Notes: generated by a model from the letters alone, not told the origin. Positions 27,883 to 37,732 are shown, counted from the stretch's first letter. The stretch: 64,000 nucleotides of DNA from G963556115 sp963666605 (GCA_965140405.1 OZ223208.1:1488001-1552000), one strand, 5' to 3'. Numbers and translations are program-made.

Positions 27883-28599
27883 GTGGATATTTATAAGGTA
27901 ATGCAAAGAGCATTGAAAGAGGTAGCGGAAAAGAATAATATTCTTGAAAGTTCGGTAGATATAAACTGTAAAGCTCTATCTGTACGTGAAGCAATTGGCG
28001 ATGCAGAGCATAATGATTACCCGATTCAAAAGGGAAAAGAGGTAATGGTTGAAGCAACCTTTGCTGGTGCAAAGGGGCAAGCTTTTACAGATCAATATGA
28101 AAATTCGTTCTATACCGTTTCAGAGCTGATAACAATGAAGCTGAAAGATAATAAATCAAGGGCAAGTTTTATAGCATCTATAAATGCAATTTGGAAGTAT
28201 CTGGGTAGAGTAGAAAAAACAGTTCATTGTAGGGATAAGGAACCGGTATCTTGTGCAAATGAACTGGAAAAGTATTATGATGTAAGTAAGAAGACACTAT
28301 TGGTGGGTTTGCAGCCGAGATTTTTGGAAGTGCTAGCTAAAAATGGTAATGTACGGGTATTAGATCTTGATGTAGATAATATTGGTAAAATAATTGGTGG
28401 TGTTATTGTTGAAGACGGCAAATACTTCGACGATGCAGTAGGGTGGTGTGATCAAATTTTTGCAACAGGTTCGACCTTGTGTAATTCGACAACAGCGGGG
28501 ATACTCACTACAGGTAAACCAGTAAAATTCTTTGGAGTAACAATAGCAGCAGCAGCTGAGATTTTAGATCTAGATGTATATTGCTATTGTGGGCATTAG
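27883..28599 (+). CDS. DUF364/DUF4213 (putative heavy-metal-chelation domain) protein
   Basis: A 238-residue protein from GTG 27883 with AAGGAG 7-12 nt upstream, 25 nt after modB. The N-terminal part (residues about 10-95) matches the DUF4213 half, with NDYPIQKGKEVMVEA. The C-terminal half (about 110-235) is DUF364-like: KTLLVGLQPRFLEVLA, a D-D-A-V-x-W segment, ATGSTLCNSTTAGIL and KFFGVTIAAAAEILDL. This family frequently sits beside molybdate and metal genes and is thought to bind metal or a metal-associated ligand. A conserved Cys-rich end (YCYCGH) is present. Here it may take over handling of molybdenum or tungsten after uptake; that is inference. Confidence 0.8.
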   Translation: MDIYKVMQRALKEVAEKNNILESSVDINCKALSVREAIGDAEHNDYPIQKGKEVMVEATFAGAKGQAFTDQYENSFYTVSELITMKLKDNKSRASFIASINAIWKYLGRVEKTVHCRDKEPVSCANELEKYYDVSKKTLLVGLQPRFLEVLAKNGNVRVLDLDVDNIGKIIGGVIVEDGKYFDDAVGWCDQIFATGSTLCNSTTAGILTTGKPVKFFGVTIAAAAEILDLDVYCYCGH

Positions 28600-28612
28600 C
28601 CATATCTGGTGA

Positions 28613-28638
28613 ATCTACTCAAATTAGAATGAGTAGAT
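28613..28638 (+). terminator. Short inverted repeat behind the molybdate operon
   Basis: ATCTACTCA (28613-28621) pairs with TGAGTAGAT (28630-28638) across an 8-nt loop. It lies between the converging DUF364 and TPR genes. No T-tract follows, so its role as a terminator is uncertain. Confidence 0.4.
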
Positions 28639-28701
28639 CTACAAAGTATTTAATGTTGTAGAGGTTAGATATGGCGGAATAAAGCTAATACAGAGATAAT
28701 T

Positions 28702-30270
28702 TTAGTGCCCTCGCTGGCGGCGCAGAATCTTCGCCAATTTCTCATCTGCTTGTGCTCTGGATTCTTGATCTAGGCGGCGTAGAAGAGATGCTCTGTGTAG
28801 GTATAGAATCGGTTCCGCTGGTAAAAGATTTATCGCCTTGGTATAATATTCAAGGGCGATATCAAATTCTTCGCTCTCTTCTTTAAGCTCTGCAATTCTC
28901 AATAGTGGTTCAAAATCATCTGGAACCATATCCAGAACCTGCAGATATATATCAATTGCGTCATTGTGCATCTCTAATTGGCTATACAAATCACCTTTTA
29001 ATAGTAGTAGATCTGTTTCAATTTCATCCCTTTTAGAAATGATACGCTCAAGAATATGTTGGGCTTCTGCAATTTCTCCAGTAGCTGCTACAGCATTTAC
29101 CCAGCGTGTGAGGGTACCAATATCATCAGGTATAAGGTGAGCCGCTGTTGCATAATCACTGATTGCTCCGTCTTTGTCGCCTTTAATTTGTCTTATCGAA
29201 GCTCTAGTAAGAAAAGCTTCAGGTAGACCGGAATCAAGACGTAATGCATGATTGATATCGTTCTCAGCCTTATCTATAAGTCCAAGGTCAAAGAATAGTG
29301 CACCACGACCTGAGTATACGTCAGGGTTGTGTGGAGAAAGTTCTGCTGCCTGATTGAAGCATTCTACAGCTAGCTGTCTCTGACCAGTTGCTAAGTATGC
29401 TTCAGCAAGGTTTATATATACAACCGTATCTGAAAAGCCAAGTTTGATCGCTTTGTTATAGAGCTTTATAGATTCGTTTATGTTACTGCAATGCCAATAA
29501 CACTCTCCCATGTTGAAGAATAATTCTGCACTTTCAATTCCTTCTGATATGCACCATTTATAATCTTCAAGTGCATCTTCGTAGCGCCCTAAACGTTGTA
29601 AAAGGGTTGCTTTAGATAATACAGGATCTGTCTTTCCTGGGAGAAGTCTACCTGCTCTAGAAAATTCTGCAAGAGCTTCAGGTATTTTACACTTCTGTGA
29701 ATAAATTTTTCCAAGGTAGTAATACAACCAGCCATTATTTGGATATGACTTTAGAGTTGCTTTTAATACTTTTTCAGCACTTACAAGGTCTCCACTACTC
29801 AATAAAGCTGAACCAAGTGCTAGGTTATTATCAAGAGTATCAGGTTCAAGCTCTACTGCCTTATTATATGATTCAATGGCTTTTGTATAGTCATTAAGAG
29901 CTGTATAGATATCTCCTTTGATCAGGTAAAGCCTAGCCCAGGTATTATCAAGGTATTCGGCTTCCAATATCATTTCAAGAGCTTCTTTAAAATGTTCTTT
30001 ATGCATTAAAACTTGTGATGTGAGAATATATGACTCAGGATTGGTAGGATCAACCTTGATCGCCTCTTTGAGATCTAGGAGCGCATCAGAATAATGACCT
30101 TCTCTCCTGTGAAACTCAGCTCTGCTGAGGTAAACCTCGATCTCGAGTGGTGCTATTATTACTGCTTGATTAAAAGCGTCAAGCGCATGAGTAGTGAGTC
30201 CTTCTGCTTGGAAATATTCACCTCTTGAGAGGTAGAAATTCATATCTTGATTAGGCTCAAAATTAGACAA
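28702..30270 (-). CDS. Tetratricopeptide-repeat protein
   Basis: A 522-residue soluble protein made almost entirely of about 14 TPR units of roughly 34 residues (theme A-x(3)-Y-x-kAl-x-dy-x-kAI-x-l-x-P). TTG 30270 is preferred as start because AAGGA lies 7 nt upstream; the later ATG at 30243 has no such site. No signal peptide or membrane helix. The neighbour is the flagellin pair on the other strand, so a role in motility or as a protein scaffold is possible but unproven. Confidence 0.85.
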   Translation of the reverse strand: MSNFEPNQDMNFYLSRGEYFQAEGLTTHALDAFNQAVIIAPLEIEVYLSRAEFHRREGHYSDALLDLKEAIKVDPTNPESYILTSQVLMHKEHFKEALEMILEAEYLDNTWARLYLIKGDIYTALNDYTKAIESYNKAVELEPDTLDNNLALGSALLSSGDLVSAEKVLKATLKSYPNNGWLYYYLGKIYSQKCKIPEALAEFSRAGRLLPGKTDPVLSKATLLQRLGRYEDALEDYKWCISEGIESAELFFNMGECYWHCSNINESIKLYNKAIKLGFSDTVVYINLAEAYLATGQRQLAVECFNQAAELSPHNPDVYSGRGALFFDLGLIDKAENDINHALRLDSGLPEAFLTRASIRQIKGDKDGAISDYATAAHLIPDDIGTLTRWVNAVAATGEIAEAQHILERIISKRDEIETDLLLLKGDLYSQLEMHNDAIDIYLQVLDMVPDDFEPLLRIAELKEESEEFDIALEYYTKAINLLPAEPILYLHRASLLRRLDQESRAQADEKLAKILRRQRGH

Positions 30271-30873
30271 AGTTAAATCCTTATATTCTAAGTGCAGTAT
30301 TAATGAAAATATGCAACTTTATGTTATTACTAGGTTAATGTAAAAATATTACTAAGTAATAAAATTAATGTATTAATAAACAGGTAGCAAAAGTGCAATA
30401 TGTAATATAGTAAAAATTATTAATGTACAATGATTGATAAAAACTACAACAACTCTTCCCGCTTAACGAGTCCAATCCTAAGCTATTCTCAATTAAGGTC
30501 AAGAATAAAAAACTCATCCTTCCGGTATGCGGTGAGAAGGTAGATTGGAAGATAAAATATATTTAATACTTCCTTTTGACTTTACACACTTTAGCTACAT
30601 CTATCAATTATAACTGTAAAGATTAAAAAGAATAAATATTTGTTAAAGGTTGAGGGATTCGTTTGTCGATCAGGTATACGCACGTTTTATTAGAAGAACA
30701 ACAATTGTGCCGGAAGAATATTCCGTTTAATCTGCATATTTGCTGTATTACTATAATTTGCAGAATATATAAAATTGTTTACGGCTGGGGTTGATTTCGT
30801 AAAGCATTTGACAGTAGTGTGTTATATGTATATATAGGATTGTAAATGTATAAGTACCAGCATTTTTTATTAC
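30271..30873. other. Long intergenic region before the flagellin operon
   Basis: About 600 nt with no gene that I can support. It should contain the promoter of the TPR gene on the minus strand. A GC-richer patch near 30460-30550 could contain a regulator site for the flagellin promoter (sigma-54 promoters need an upstream activator site), but I could not assign one. Confidence 0.4.
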
Positions 30874-30888
30874 TGGCACACTCCTTGT
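30874..30888 (+). promoter_or_regulatory. Sigma-54-type promoter for the flagellin genes
   Basis: TGGCACACTCCTTGT at 30874-30888: -24 element TGGCAC intact, -12 element TTGT instead of TTGC. The spacing (GG to the -12 G) is right. Transcription should start near 30899-30900, about 215 nt before the flagellin ATG. Confidence 0.65.
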
Positions 30889-30896
30889 CTCTAATT

Positions 30897-30953
30897 AAAG
30901 TGATCGTAACCTCGGGAGGGTTGAAGGGTATGATGCCCTGAAAGATCACATTT
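30897..30953 (+). ncRNA. Structured 5' leader of the flagellin mRNA
   Basis: GTGATC (30900-30905) pairs with GATCAC (30944-30949), extended by AAA/TTT pairing with one bulged base. Inside lie two small hairpins: AACC/GGTT (30908-30911 with 30919-30922) and AGGG/CCCT (30925-30928 with 30936-30939). This makes a three-way junction that begins at the predicted transcription start. It does not match the cyclic-di-GMP, purine or hammerhead folds I tried. Confidence 0.5.
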
Positions 30954-31114
30954 AAATATATGTTGTTGATAATTATTTGAATGCACTAGAAATGGCACTT
31001 ATTTAGTATTAATAAAAAGAGTAATAAATAAGAAGACCAGAAAGCGCTCAAGGAAGAACGAGCAAATTATCAAATGGTGCAATTCATGGATGAATACTTT
31101 ATGGAGGAAGAACT

Positions 31115-33766
31115 ATGGCTGTTTCCGGTGGTTTGATTGTTACGAATAATCTAAGCGCACTAAATACTCAGAGAACATTGAATAAAAACAATAATCTGAT
31201 GTCTAAAAGCTTGGAGAAATTATCTTCTGGGTATCGTATTAATACTGCTGCTGATGACCCATCAGGACTTATTATCAGTGAACAGCTTAGAACTCAGATA
31301 GCTGGTCTAAATAGAGCATCTCAGAACTCTCAGGAAGCTACCAATGTACTAGGTATAGCTGAGGGAGCACTTATTGAGATGAATAACATCCTCACAAAGA
31401 TGCGTTCTCTGGCTATTCATGCGTCCAACAGTGGCGTAACTGCACCAGATCAAGTACGTGCCGACCAGGCAGAAGTAGATTCTGGTATTCAGACACTCGA
31501 TAGAATTTCAAGTACAACCCGCTACTCTGATCAATTCCTACTAAATGGCTCAAAAGGTCTAGTCTATGATTGTCAAACAACAGTCGATAGCACTATGGAT
31601 ATGCCATTGCTCAATACAAACAGCACACGTCTTGACCAAGTATTCAAACGTGAAGGCTCTGCTCTTACTCTTGGTTTCTCAGGCCTTGATGACCCGACAA
31701 ACCAGACTCAGGCTGTATGGGAGTCACAAGCAAGAAGGGCTTATATTGAGGCAGACTCAGCTCTCAATATCGATACAGATATTAGAGATGGAAGTTTGAC
31801 TGCAGATCAATCATTTATTATTACTGGTACTCAAGGTTCTAGACAGTTTGCATTTGCAAATGGTACGCATATTGGAACTGTTGTTGAATCAATTAATAAT
31901 GTTTCTGATAGTCTTGGTGTCGGTGCTACTATGACCTTCCAAAGTACTGTGACGGGCGTGAATATTGATACTGCTGGGTCGTATAGCTTGATTGGTGCAA
32001 ATCGCCGTGAATCTGGGGATCTATGTATATATAATCTTGATGAAAATATGGAAGCAAAAGAGCTCAATGGTGTATACAGTTATACTCAAGGTGTGACTTC
32101 TGTTTCATTTGAAGGTAGTGCTCCAGCAAATCTACCTCTACCTGATGACTCAAATCTTGTACCTGGGAAGACTCTTGACGGTGATGGCAGAATGTACCTA
32201 AGGTGGTTGAGCGATTCTGAATACATTGCATATAAAGATAAAGATCAAACCATGGAAATAGGTAGAGGAACATCTGGAACAGAGATGAGCTCGACCAATA
32301 ACTCAGGAATTGATAGTGCTAGGCTACTTATTGAAACAGATCCAACTACAGGTATACCGGGTAAAGATGAGATTACTGTACTACAATTTGGTCAACAGTT
32401 CGAACTTCAATCTGACAATATTTACTTAAATGATGATTTACAGTTCAAGCGTAATGGACTCAATCTCGACCAGATGGATTCTATCATTGATAATATAGGT
32501 CTATGTGCTGCAGATGGTACAGGAGCTACAAGTGGTGGTGCTAGTGCTATGTCTGGAGTGAGGCTTGGTGAAAATACAGATGTCAATGGAAAGATGTATT
32601 TCAAAGTAACCTCTGGTGATCCGGATCCAACTTTTGTTACAGTCGGTGTATACAATGATCCTGAAATGAATGAAGAAGATCTTGTCGCTCAGGGAGCTGG
32701 AACTATACCAGGTACAACAGGTAGTGCAACTACTCACGTTGATATCCCTATTTTTGGTGTAGCAATGGATGGTGGAGCAGGTGAAAACTCTGGTTTATAT
32801 GGTAGCCTTGCGTTTGCAGGTGGGCTTGCTCAGAATCCAAATGTTGGAGCTGAGTATACAGGTTCTTTAGAGTTTACAGATATTGGTATGCGTCTGTATA
32901 CAGAAGAGTATGGTTCACAAGAATATCTAAGGGTACAGAACCTTGAAGGTGAACTCTGGAGTGAGTATAAGAACCCAGAGAGTACTAGCATGAGTACTAT
33001 TGAAGTAGGGCATACAATACAACAGTATGGTAGTGATGCTGAAATAACCGTAAATGGTCAGTTGATCTCTACTCAAGGTCTTAGAGCCAATGTCACTACT
33101 CCAAACTATTCTGGTCAGTTCAACTTTAATGCTGGTGAGTTAGGGCTTACTACTATTGCTCAGGTTGGTCAGGATATGGGTGCATTGATGAGTCGTAATA
33201 GCTCATTACAGGCGGTCTCTTCAACAAATGCTTCTACTATCAATGAGCCAACAGATCCAGCATATCTAACTTGGTGTACTAATGCTCGTCACTCAACCTC
33301 TGAAACAATGTCAGATTTTATCGGTGGTATGCAGTATCAATTAGGTGAAGGTACAGGTGACCAAGAGAGAACAGTTTATGCTATCCCTGGAATGACTGCT
33401 GCTGAGATTGGCAAGATTACAGTCAATGGCGAAGACTACTCGTTGCAGGATGTGCTTGCAGGTGGAACAGCAAGTCTACAGAATGACCCAATAACAGCAA
33501 TGAAGGTAGTAATGCAGGCAGTAAACGATGTCTCTGAACTAAGAGCTCGTCTAGGTGCATTCCAGAAGAATATGCTTCAGACAAATATTAACTCTCTAGA
33601 GGTAACGGTAGAGAATATTACCAAGACTGAGAGTGCTATTAGAGATACTAATATGGCAACAGAGTCTACTGAGTTCACTAAGAATCAAATATTACTGCAG
33701 GCTGGTACATCAATGCTTGCTCAGGCAAACCAGATCAACCAAAATGTACTACAGCTTCTAGGGTAG
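31115..33766 (+). CDS. fliC: Giant flagellin (copy 1)
   Basis: An 883-residue flagellin; typical flagellins are 270-600 residues. The D0/D1 N-terminus is intact (about 1-170: NNLSALNTQRTLNKNN, LSSGYRINTAADDPSGL, SDQFLLNGSKG) and so is the C-terminus (about 790-883: VTVENITKTESAIRDTNMA, STEFTKNQILLQAG, ending VLQLLG). In between are hook-IN-type segments (ITGTQGSRQFAF) and a long surface domain, with the LRLY-type MRLYTEEYGS element. Four cysteines (in YDCQ, DLCI, GLCA and TWCT) are unusual for a flagellin. GGAGGAAG lies before ATG 31115. It probably forms the filament with the following copy. Expression is likely sigma-54 dependent. Confidence 0.95.
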   Translation: MAVSGGLIVTNNLSALNTQRTLNKNNNLMSKSLEKLSSGYRINTAADDPSGLIISEQLRTQIAGLNRASQNSQEATNVLGIAEGALIEMNNILTKMRSLAIHASNSGVTAPDQVRADQAEVDSGIQTLDRISSTTRYSDQFLLNGSKGLVYDCQTTVDSTMDMPLLNTNSTRLDQVFKREGSALTLGFSGLDDPTNQTQAVWESQARRAYIEADSALNIDTDIRDGSLTADQSFIITGTQGSRQFAFANGTHIGTVVESINNVSDSLGVGATMTFQSTVTGVNIDTAGSYSLIGANRRESGDLCIYNLDENMEAKELNGVYSYTQGVTSVSFEGSAPANLPLPDDSNLVPGKTLDGDGRMYLRWLSDSEYIAYKDKDQTMEIGRGTSGTEMSSTNNSGIDSARLLIETDPTTGIPGKDEITVLQFGQQFELQSDNIYLNDDLQFKRNGLNLDQMDSIIDNIGLCAADGTGATSGGASAMSGVRLGENTDVNGKMYFKVTSGDPDPTFVTVGVYNDPEMNEEDLVAQGAGTIPGTTGSATTHVDIPIFGVAMDGGAGENSGLYGSLAFAGGLAQNPNVGAEYTGSLEFTDIGMRLYTEEYGSQEYLRVQNLEGELWSEYKNPESTSMSTIEVGHTIQQYGSDAEITVNGQLISTQGLRANVTTPNYSGQFNFNAGELGLTTIAQVGQDMGALMSRNSSLQAVSSTNASTINEPTDPAYLTWCTNARHSTSETMSDFIGGMQYQLGEGTGDQERTVYAIPGMTAAEIGKITVNGEDYSLQDVLAGGTASLQNDPITAMKVVMQAVNDVSELRARLGAFQKNMLQTNINSLEVTVENITKTESAIRDTNMATESTEFTKNQILLQAGTSMLAQANQINQNVLQLLG

Positions 33767-33803
33767 TGTCAAGGAATGACAAAAGTTTATTAAGGAGAAT
33801 AAA

Positions 33804-36362
33804 ATGGGTGGCATGTATATCAATAACAACCTAAATGCAATTGGTACTCAAAGGATAATGGGTATTAATAACAGTGCACTTAGTAGTAGTTTGGAAAAGC
33901 TTTCTTCAGGATATAGAATAAATACTGCTTCAGATGATCCATCTGGGCTAAATATTAGTCAGCAGCTACGTAGCCAAAATTCTGGAATGACAAGGGCAAT
34001 ACAAAACTCGCAAGAAGCTTGTAATGTCATCGGGATTGCCGAAGGTGCTATGATTGAGATCACAAATATTCTAACAAAGATGAGACAGCTTGCAATTCAT
34101 GCTTCCAATGAAGGTGCGACTTCTCCAGATCAGGTTAGAGCCGATCAAGCAGAGATGGATTCTGGTATTCAGTCTGCTGACCGTATATCTGATACAACAA
34201 GATTCTCAGACCAATTCCTACTCAATGGTTCAAAAGGACTCATTTATAGTACAGAGACTACTGTAAATGATCCTATGGATAACCCTATTGTTGATATTGA
34301 TAATTCAAGAATAGATCAAGTATTTAAAAAGGGTAGATCTTCTCTTACTATAAACTTTGAAGGCATCAAAGATCCAAATAATCAATCACAAGCTGTTGCT
34401 AGTAGGCAGGCTACACGAGCTATTATTGAAGCAGATGCTACGGTTGCTAGTAAGTATGGTGAATGGAACGCTGATATTCAAGATGGTCACCTTACTGCAG
34501 ATCAGCAATTTATTCTTACTGGAGTGGCAGGCTCTAGATCTTTTGGTTTTAATAATGGTTCGCACCTTGGTACAGTTGTCGATGCAATTAATAATACTAA
34601 AGATAGTATTGGTATTGGTGCGACTCTAACATTTGATAGTTCTGTTACTGGTGTAAATATTGATCAGGATTATACATATGATCCAACAATTTCTGAAGTA
34701 AGAAGCAGTGGTGAAGTTGCAGTATATAACATGGATAATGTTGGTACAGAGGTCACTTCTGGTGTAAGTAGCGTCTCATTTGATAAGACACAACCACTCT
34801 ATGAAGCTAATTCTCTCGTACCTGGCAAGAACCTATCTGCTGATGGAAGAATGTATTTGAGATGGACGTCAGCAACTGATTATATCGCATATAAAGATGA
34901 CAAATTTGAGATGGAAGTAGGTAGAGGATCGTCTGGAGGTGTTATGACCTCTTCTAATAACTCTGATGTCTCAGCTTCATTTGTAACGATTACAGCAACT
35001 GCGGATATCGAAGCTGGTGATACTAGCATAGCTCAGTTCGGGCAAGTTTTTGAAATGCATGATGCTACAAGTGGTAGTTTTGCTCAGAATGGTATGAATT
35101 TGAGTGAAATGGCTCCGTTAGTCAACGACTTTGGACTAGAGTTTGGCACAGGTGCTAGTGGACCTTGTAGCTGTGTGAGTGGTGTACGCCTTGGTGAAAA
35201 TACAGATGCTACAGGAAATATATATTATAAAGCAGAGTATGATAATGTTGCAGGTACTGTGACAATGAGTGCTTATAAAGATCCGGCAATGCTAGCTGAA
35301 GACTTGGTAGGTAAGGGTTCAACTAAGCTAGGAGCACTGGGAGACCCGTATGAGGTACGAATAGTTGAGCAGGATGGTGATGGTGATGGTGAAAAATCAG
35401 GTATATTTGGTACATTTGTATTTGATGGTACTGCACTGCCTTCTTCGTCAGTTGCAACAGGAACGATGGAATTTGATCAGTTAGGTATGAGACTTTATGC
35501 CGAAAAGTATGGCTCAGAAGGAAGTATAAGGGTACAGAATATTAACGGAAATTTATGGGGACAGTATAAGAGCCCTGATAGTCTGACACTCAAAAGAATA
35601 GACGAAGGTGTAACGATTCAAGAGAATGGTAATGACGCTGAAGTTACAGTCAATGGAACGCTTATTAGGACTCAGGGCTTGACAGCTAGTATTGCAAGTC
35701 AGAATTTCTCAGGCGATATTACCTTCCATGCAGGTGAGTTAGGTATGACTACTATTGCTCAGGTTGGTCAGGATGTCGGAGCTTTAATGTCTAGAGGTGG
35801 TTCACTACAAGCGGTAGAATCTACAGTTGGTATCAATGATCCAACGGATCCAGCATATACTACTTGGTCTACAAATGCTAGGCATTCTACAGCAGAGGTG
35901 TTGTCTGATTTTGTTGGTGGTATGCAGTATCAGCTAGGTGAGGGTGATAGTGACGTAGAGAGAACAATCTATAGTATTCCGGGTATGTCTTCATCAAATA
36001 TTGGAAAGATTACGATTGATGGCCAGCTCTATACACTTCAGGATGTGCTTTCAGGAGGTCCTGCTAGCCTTGCGAATGATCCAATTAAAGCTATGAAGAT
36101 TTTGGCTCAGGCACTTGATGATGTAACAGAGACTAGATCAAGGCTTGGTGCATTCCAGAAGGATATGCTACAGACGAATATTAATTCTCTAGAAGTAACT
36201 GTTGAGAACATTACCAAGACAGAGGCGTTTATCAGGGATACTAATATGGCGTATGAGTCTACTGAATTTACTAAGAATCAGATTTTGGTGAATGCTGGTA
36301 CGTCAATGCTTGCTCAGGCTAATCAGGCTCCACAAAATGTCCTTCAGTTACTCCAAGGATAA
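33804..36362 (+). CDS. fliC: Giant flagellin (copy 2)
   Basis: An 852-residue paralogue of the upstream flagellin, 37 nt after it, with AAGGAG before ATG 33804; the two are probably co-transcribed. The termini are near-identical in pattern (LEKLSSGYRINTASDDPSGL; VENITKTEAFIRDTNMAYES). Its middle part diverges more, including GPCSCVSGV, giving a CxC that copy 1 lacks. A strong terminator follows at 36434. Two co-expressed paralogues suggest a composite filament. Confidence 0.95.
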   Translation: MGGMYINNNLNAIGTQRIMGINNSALSSSLEKLSSGYRINTASDDPSGLNISQQLRSQNSGMTRAIQNSQEACNVIGIAEGAMIEITNILTKMRQLAIHASNEGATSPDQVRADQAEMDSGIQSADRISDTTRFSDQFLLNGSKGLIYSTETTVNDPMDNPIVDIDNSRIDQVFKKGRSSLTINFEGIKDPNNQSQAVASRQATRAIIEADATVASKYGEWNADIQDGHLTADQQFILTGVAGSRSFGFNNGSHLGTVVDAINNTKDSIGIGATLTFDSSVTGVNIDQDYTYDPTISEVRSSGEVAVYNMDNVGTEVTSGVSSVSFDKTQPLYEANSLVPGKNLSADGRMYLRWTSATDYIAYKDDKFEMEVGRGSSGGVMTSSNNSDVSASFVTITATADIEAGDTSIAQFGQVFEMHDATSGSFAQNGMNLSEMAPLVNDFGLEFGTGASGPCSCVSGVRLGENTDATGNIYYKAEYDNVAGTVTMSAYKDPAMLAEDLVGKGSTKLGALGDPYEVRIVEQDGDGDGEKSGIFGTFVFDGTALPSSSVATGTMEFDQLGMRLYAEKYGSEGSIRVQNINGNLWGQYKSPDSLTLKRIDEGVTIQENGNDAEVTVNGTLIRTQGLTASIASQNFSGDITFHAGELGMTTIAQVGQDVGALMSRGGSLQAVESTVGINDPTDPAYTTWSTNARHSTAEVLSDFVGGMQYQLGEGDSDVERTIYSIPGMSSSNIGKITIDGQLYTLQDVLSGGPASLANDPIKAMKILAQALDDVTETRSRLGAFQKDMLQTNINSLEVTVENITKTEAFIRDTNMAYESTEFTKNQILVNAGTSMLAQANQAPQNVLQLLQG

Positions 36363-36433
36363 ACAGTAATTATACAACTACCTTTGCTATTATAGAAGGT
36401 ATATACCCGTTGCCCAATAATAACGGAAACAAT

Positions 36434-36464
36434 AAACCACGCCCTGCCAGGCGTGGTTTTTTTA
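36434..36464 (+). terminator. Rho-independent terminator of the flagellin operon
   Basis: AAACCACGCC (36434-36443) pairs with GGCGTGGTTT (36450-36459) around a 6-nt loop, followed by a T-run to 36463. Confidence 0.9.
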
Positions 36465-36493
36465 ATGAAGTATATTATATAGAGGTTAATTTT

Positions 36494-36568
36494 TTGAATA
36501 AGGATTTGCTTGATAATGATATTAGTGAGCTTACAGAAACACTAAATGCCTTGTTCAAGGAGCAATAG
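36494..36568 (+). CDS. Possible 24-residue peptide
   Basis: TTG 36494 with GAGG 8 nt upstream, 24 codons, then TAG. The sequence is acidic and amphipathic (contains DLLDNDISELTETLNALF). It lies between the flagellin terminator and a second hairpin. It could be a real small protein or the remains of a larger gene; the evidence is only the reading frame and ribosome site. Confidence 0.25.
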   Translation: MNKDLLDNDISELTETLNALFKEQ

Positions 36569-36645
36569 ATAATAAAAAGCTTCTTAATGTAACTTTGAGA
36601 AATGCAAATGTGTATAACAAGTCATAATTATTAAGGACAAAATAA

Positions 36646-36689
36646 ATATGGCCTCTTACAGTTTAAATGTGGTAAGAGGCCATATTTTT
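36646..36689. terminator. Bidirectional terminator between the flagellin region and kdsD
   Basis: A perfect 14-bp stem, 36646-36659 with 36672-36685, and T-rich sequence on both sides. It suits the end of the minus-strand kdsD gene and any plus-strand transcript passing the flagellin terminator. Confidence 0.8.
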
Positions 36690-36719
36690 ATATTAATTGA
36701 TAGATATTATATGTGCGTA

Positions 36720-37670
36720 TTAGACGTTATTGATAGCTATTGTTTTAAGCTCAAGTAGCCCTGTAACAATACCATCAGCGTTTATAACAGGCATCTCACC
36801 TATACGATACTCTTTGAATATTGGCAAAATATCCGCAACACTATCATCTTCTTTACAGAACTTAGGACTAGTAATCATGTATTCTGTAATACAACCGGAT
36901 AAGTCATACTTATCTTTAAGAAGTAATCTCCTCAAATCACCATCTGTAAATATCCCAGCAAGCTTTCTCTCTTCATTAATAATGATAACAGAACCAGTAT
37001 AACTCTTATCAATAGCTGTAATTGCTTCAAATACCGATGCAGATAGGTTTATAGTTGCTATTTTTGCCTCTGGTCTCATAAGCTCTCTAACTACTAAAGA
37101 CTTTTTACCTAGTGCTCCTCCTGGATGATAGCGCGCATAGTCACTTACAGTAAAGTTTTTACGTTTCATCAATGATATAGCTAATGCATCACCCATCGCC
37201 AGCATATTTGTCGTACTTGCTGTAGGGGCAAGGCCATGCGGGCAGGCTTCTATAGTGCTTCCGAGTTCCAGTGTAATATCTGCTTGGGTGCCGAGTGTAC
37301 TGCGTGGATTAGAGGTGATGCCGATTATAAATATTTTTAGTCTTTTTAGGTGAGGTATAAGTGTAGAGATTTCTTCAGACTCTCCAGAGTTACTAAAGAG
37401 CAGTATCATATCTCCTTCTTGAGTCATTCCTAGATCACCATGTAGAGCATCACTTGGGTGCATAAAGAACGAAGGTGTACCGGTACTCGCAAGTGTCGCT
37501 GATACCTTGTTTGCTATGAGACCAGCTTTGCCTATTCCGCTAGTAATCAAACGTGATTGGTTATGCTCTAGTATATATGTTACTGCTTTCTCAAAACGAT
37601 CGTCAAGCAACTTAGACATATTCTGAAGTGCAGCTATTTCAACTTCTATTACTTCTCTTCCGGTTATCAT
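36720..37670 (-). CDS. kdsD: Arabinose-5-phosphate isomerase (KdsD/KpsF family)
   Basis: A 316-residue protein from ATG 37670. N-terminal SIS domain (about 25-165: SGIGKAGLIANKVSATLASTG, FFMHPSDALHGDLG, LLFSNSGESEE) followed by two CBS domains (about 200-315), the usual KdsD architecture. It isomerises ribulose 5-phosphate to arabinose 5-phosphate, the first step of Kdo synthesis for LPS. The gene is separate from the glycan island but next to an rmlB-like gene. Confidence 0.9.
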   Translation of the reverse strand: MITGREVIEVEIAALQNMSKLLDDRFEKAVTYILEHNQSRLITSGIGKAGLIANKVSATLASTGTPSFFMHPSDALHGDLGMTQEGDMILLFSNSGESEEISTLIPHLKRLKIFIIGITSNPRSTLGTQADITLELGSTIEACPHGLAPTASTTNMLAMGDALAISLMKRKNFTVSDYARYHPGGALGKKSLVVRELMRPEAKIATINLSASVFEAITAIDKSYTGSVIIINEERKLAGIFTDGDLRRLLLKDKYDLSGCITEYMITSPKFCKEDDSVADILPIFKEYRIGEMPVINADGIVTGLLELKTIAINNV

Positions 37671-37732
37671 GGGTTATATTACTCTCTATTGTATTATTAT
37701 GAGTATCGATATTATAATGGTTATTTATGTTT

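Noticed and set aside
30897..30953. Cyclic-di-GMP riboswitch or hammerhead ribozyme in the flagellin leader
   Set aside because: The required conserved loops and core sequences (such as CTGATGA with GAAA for the hammerhead) are absent; only the generic three-way junction is left.
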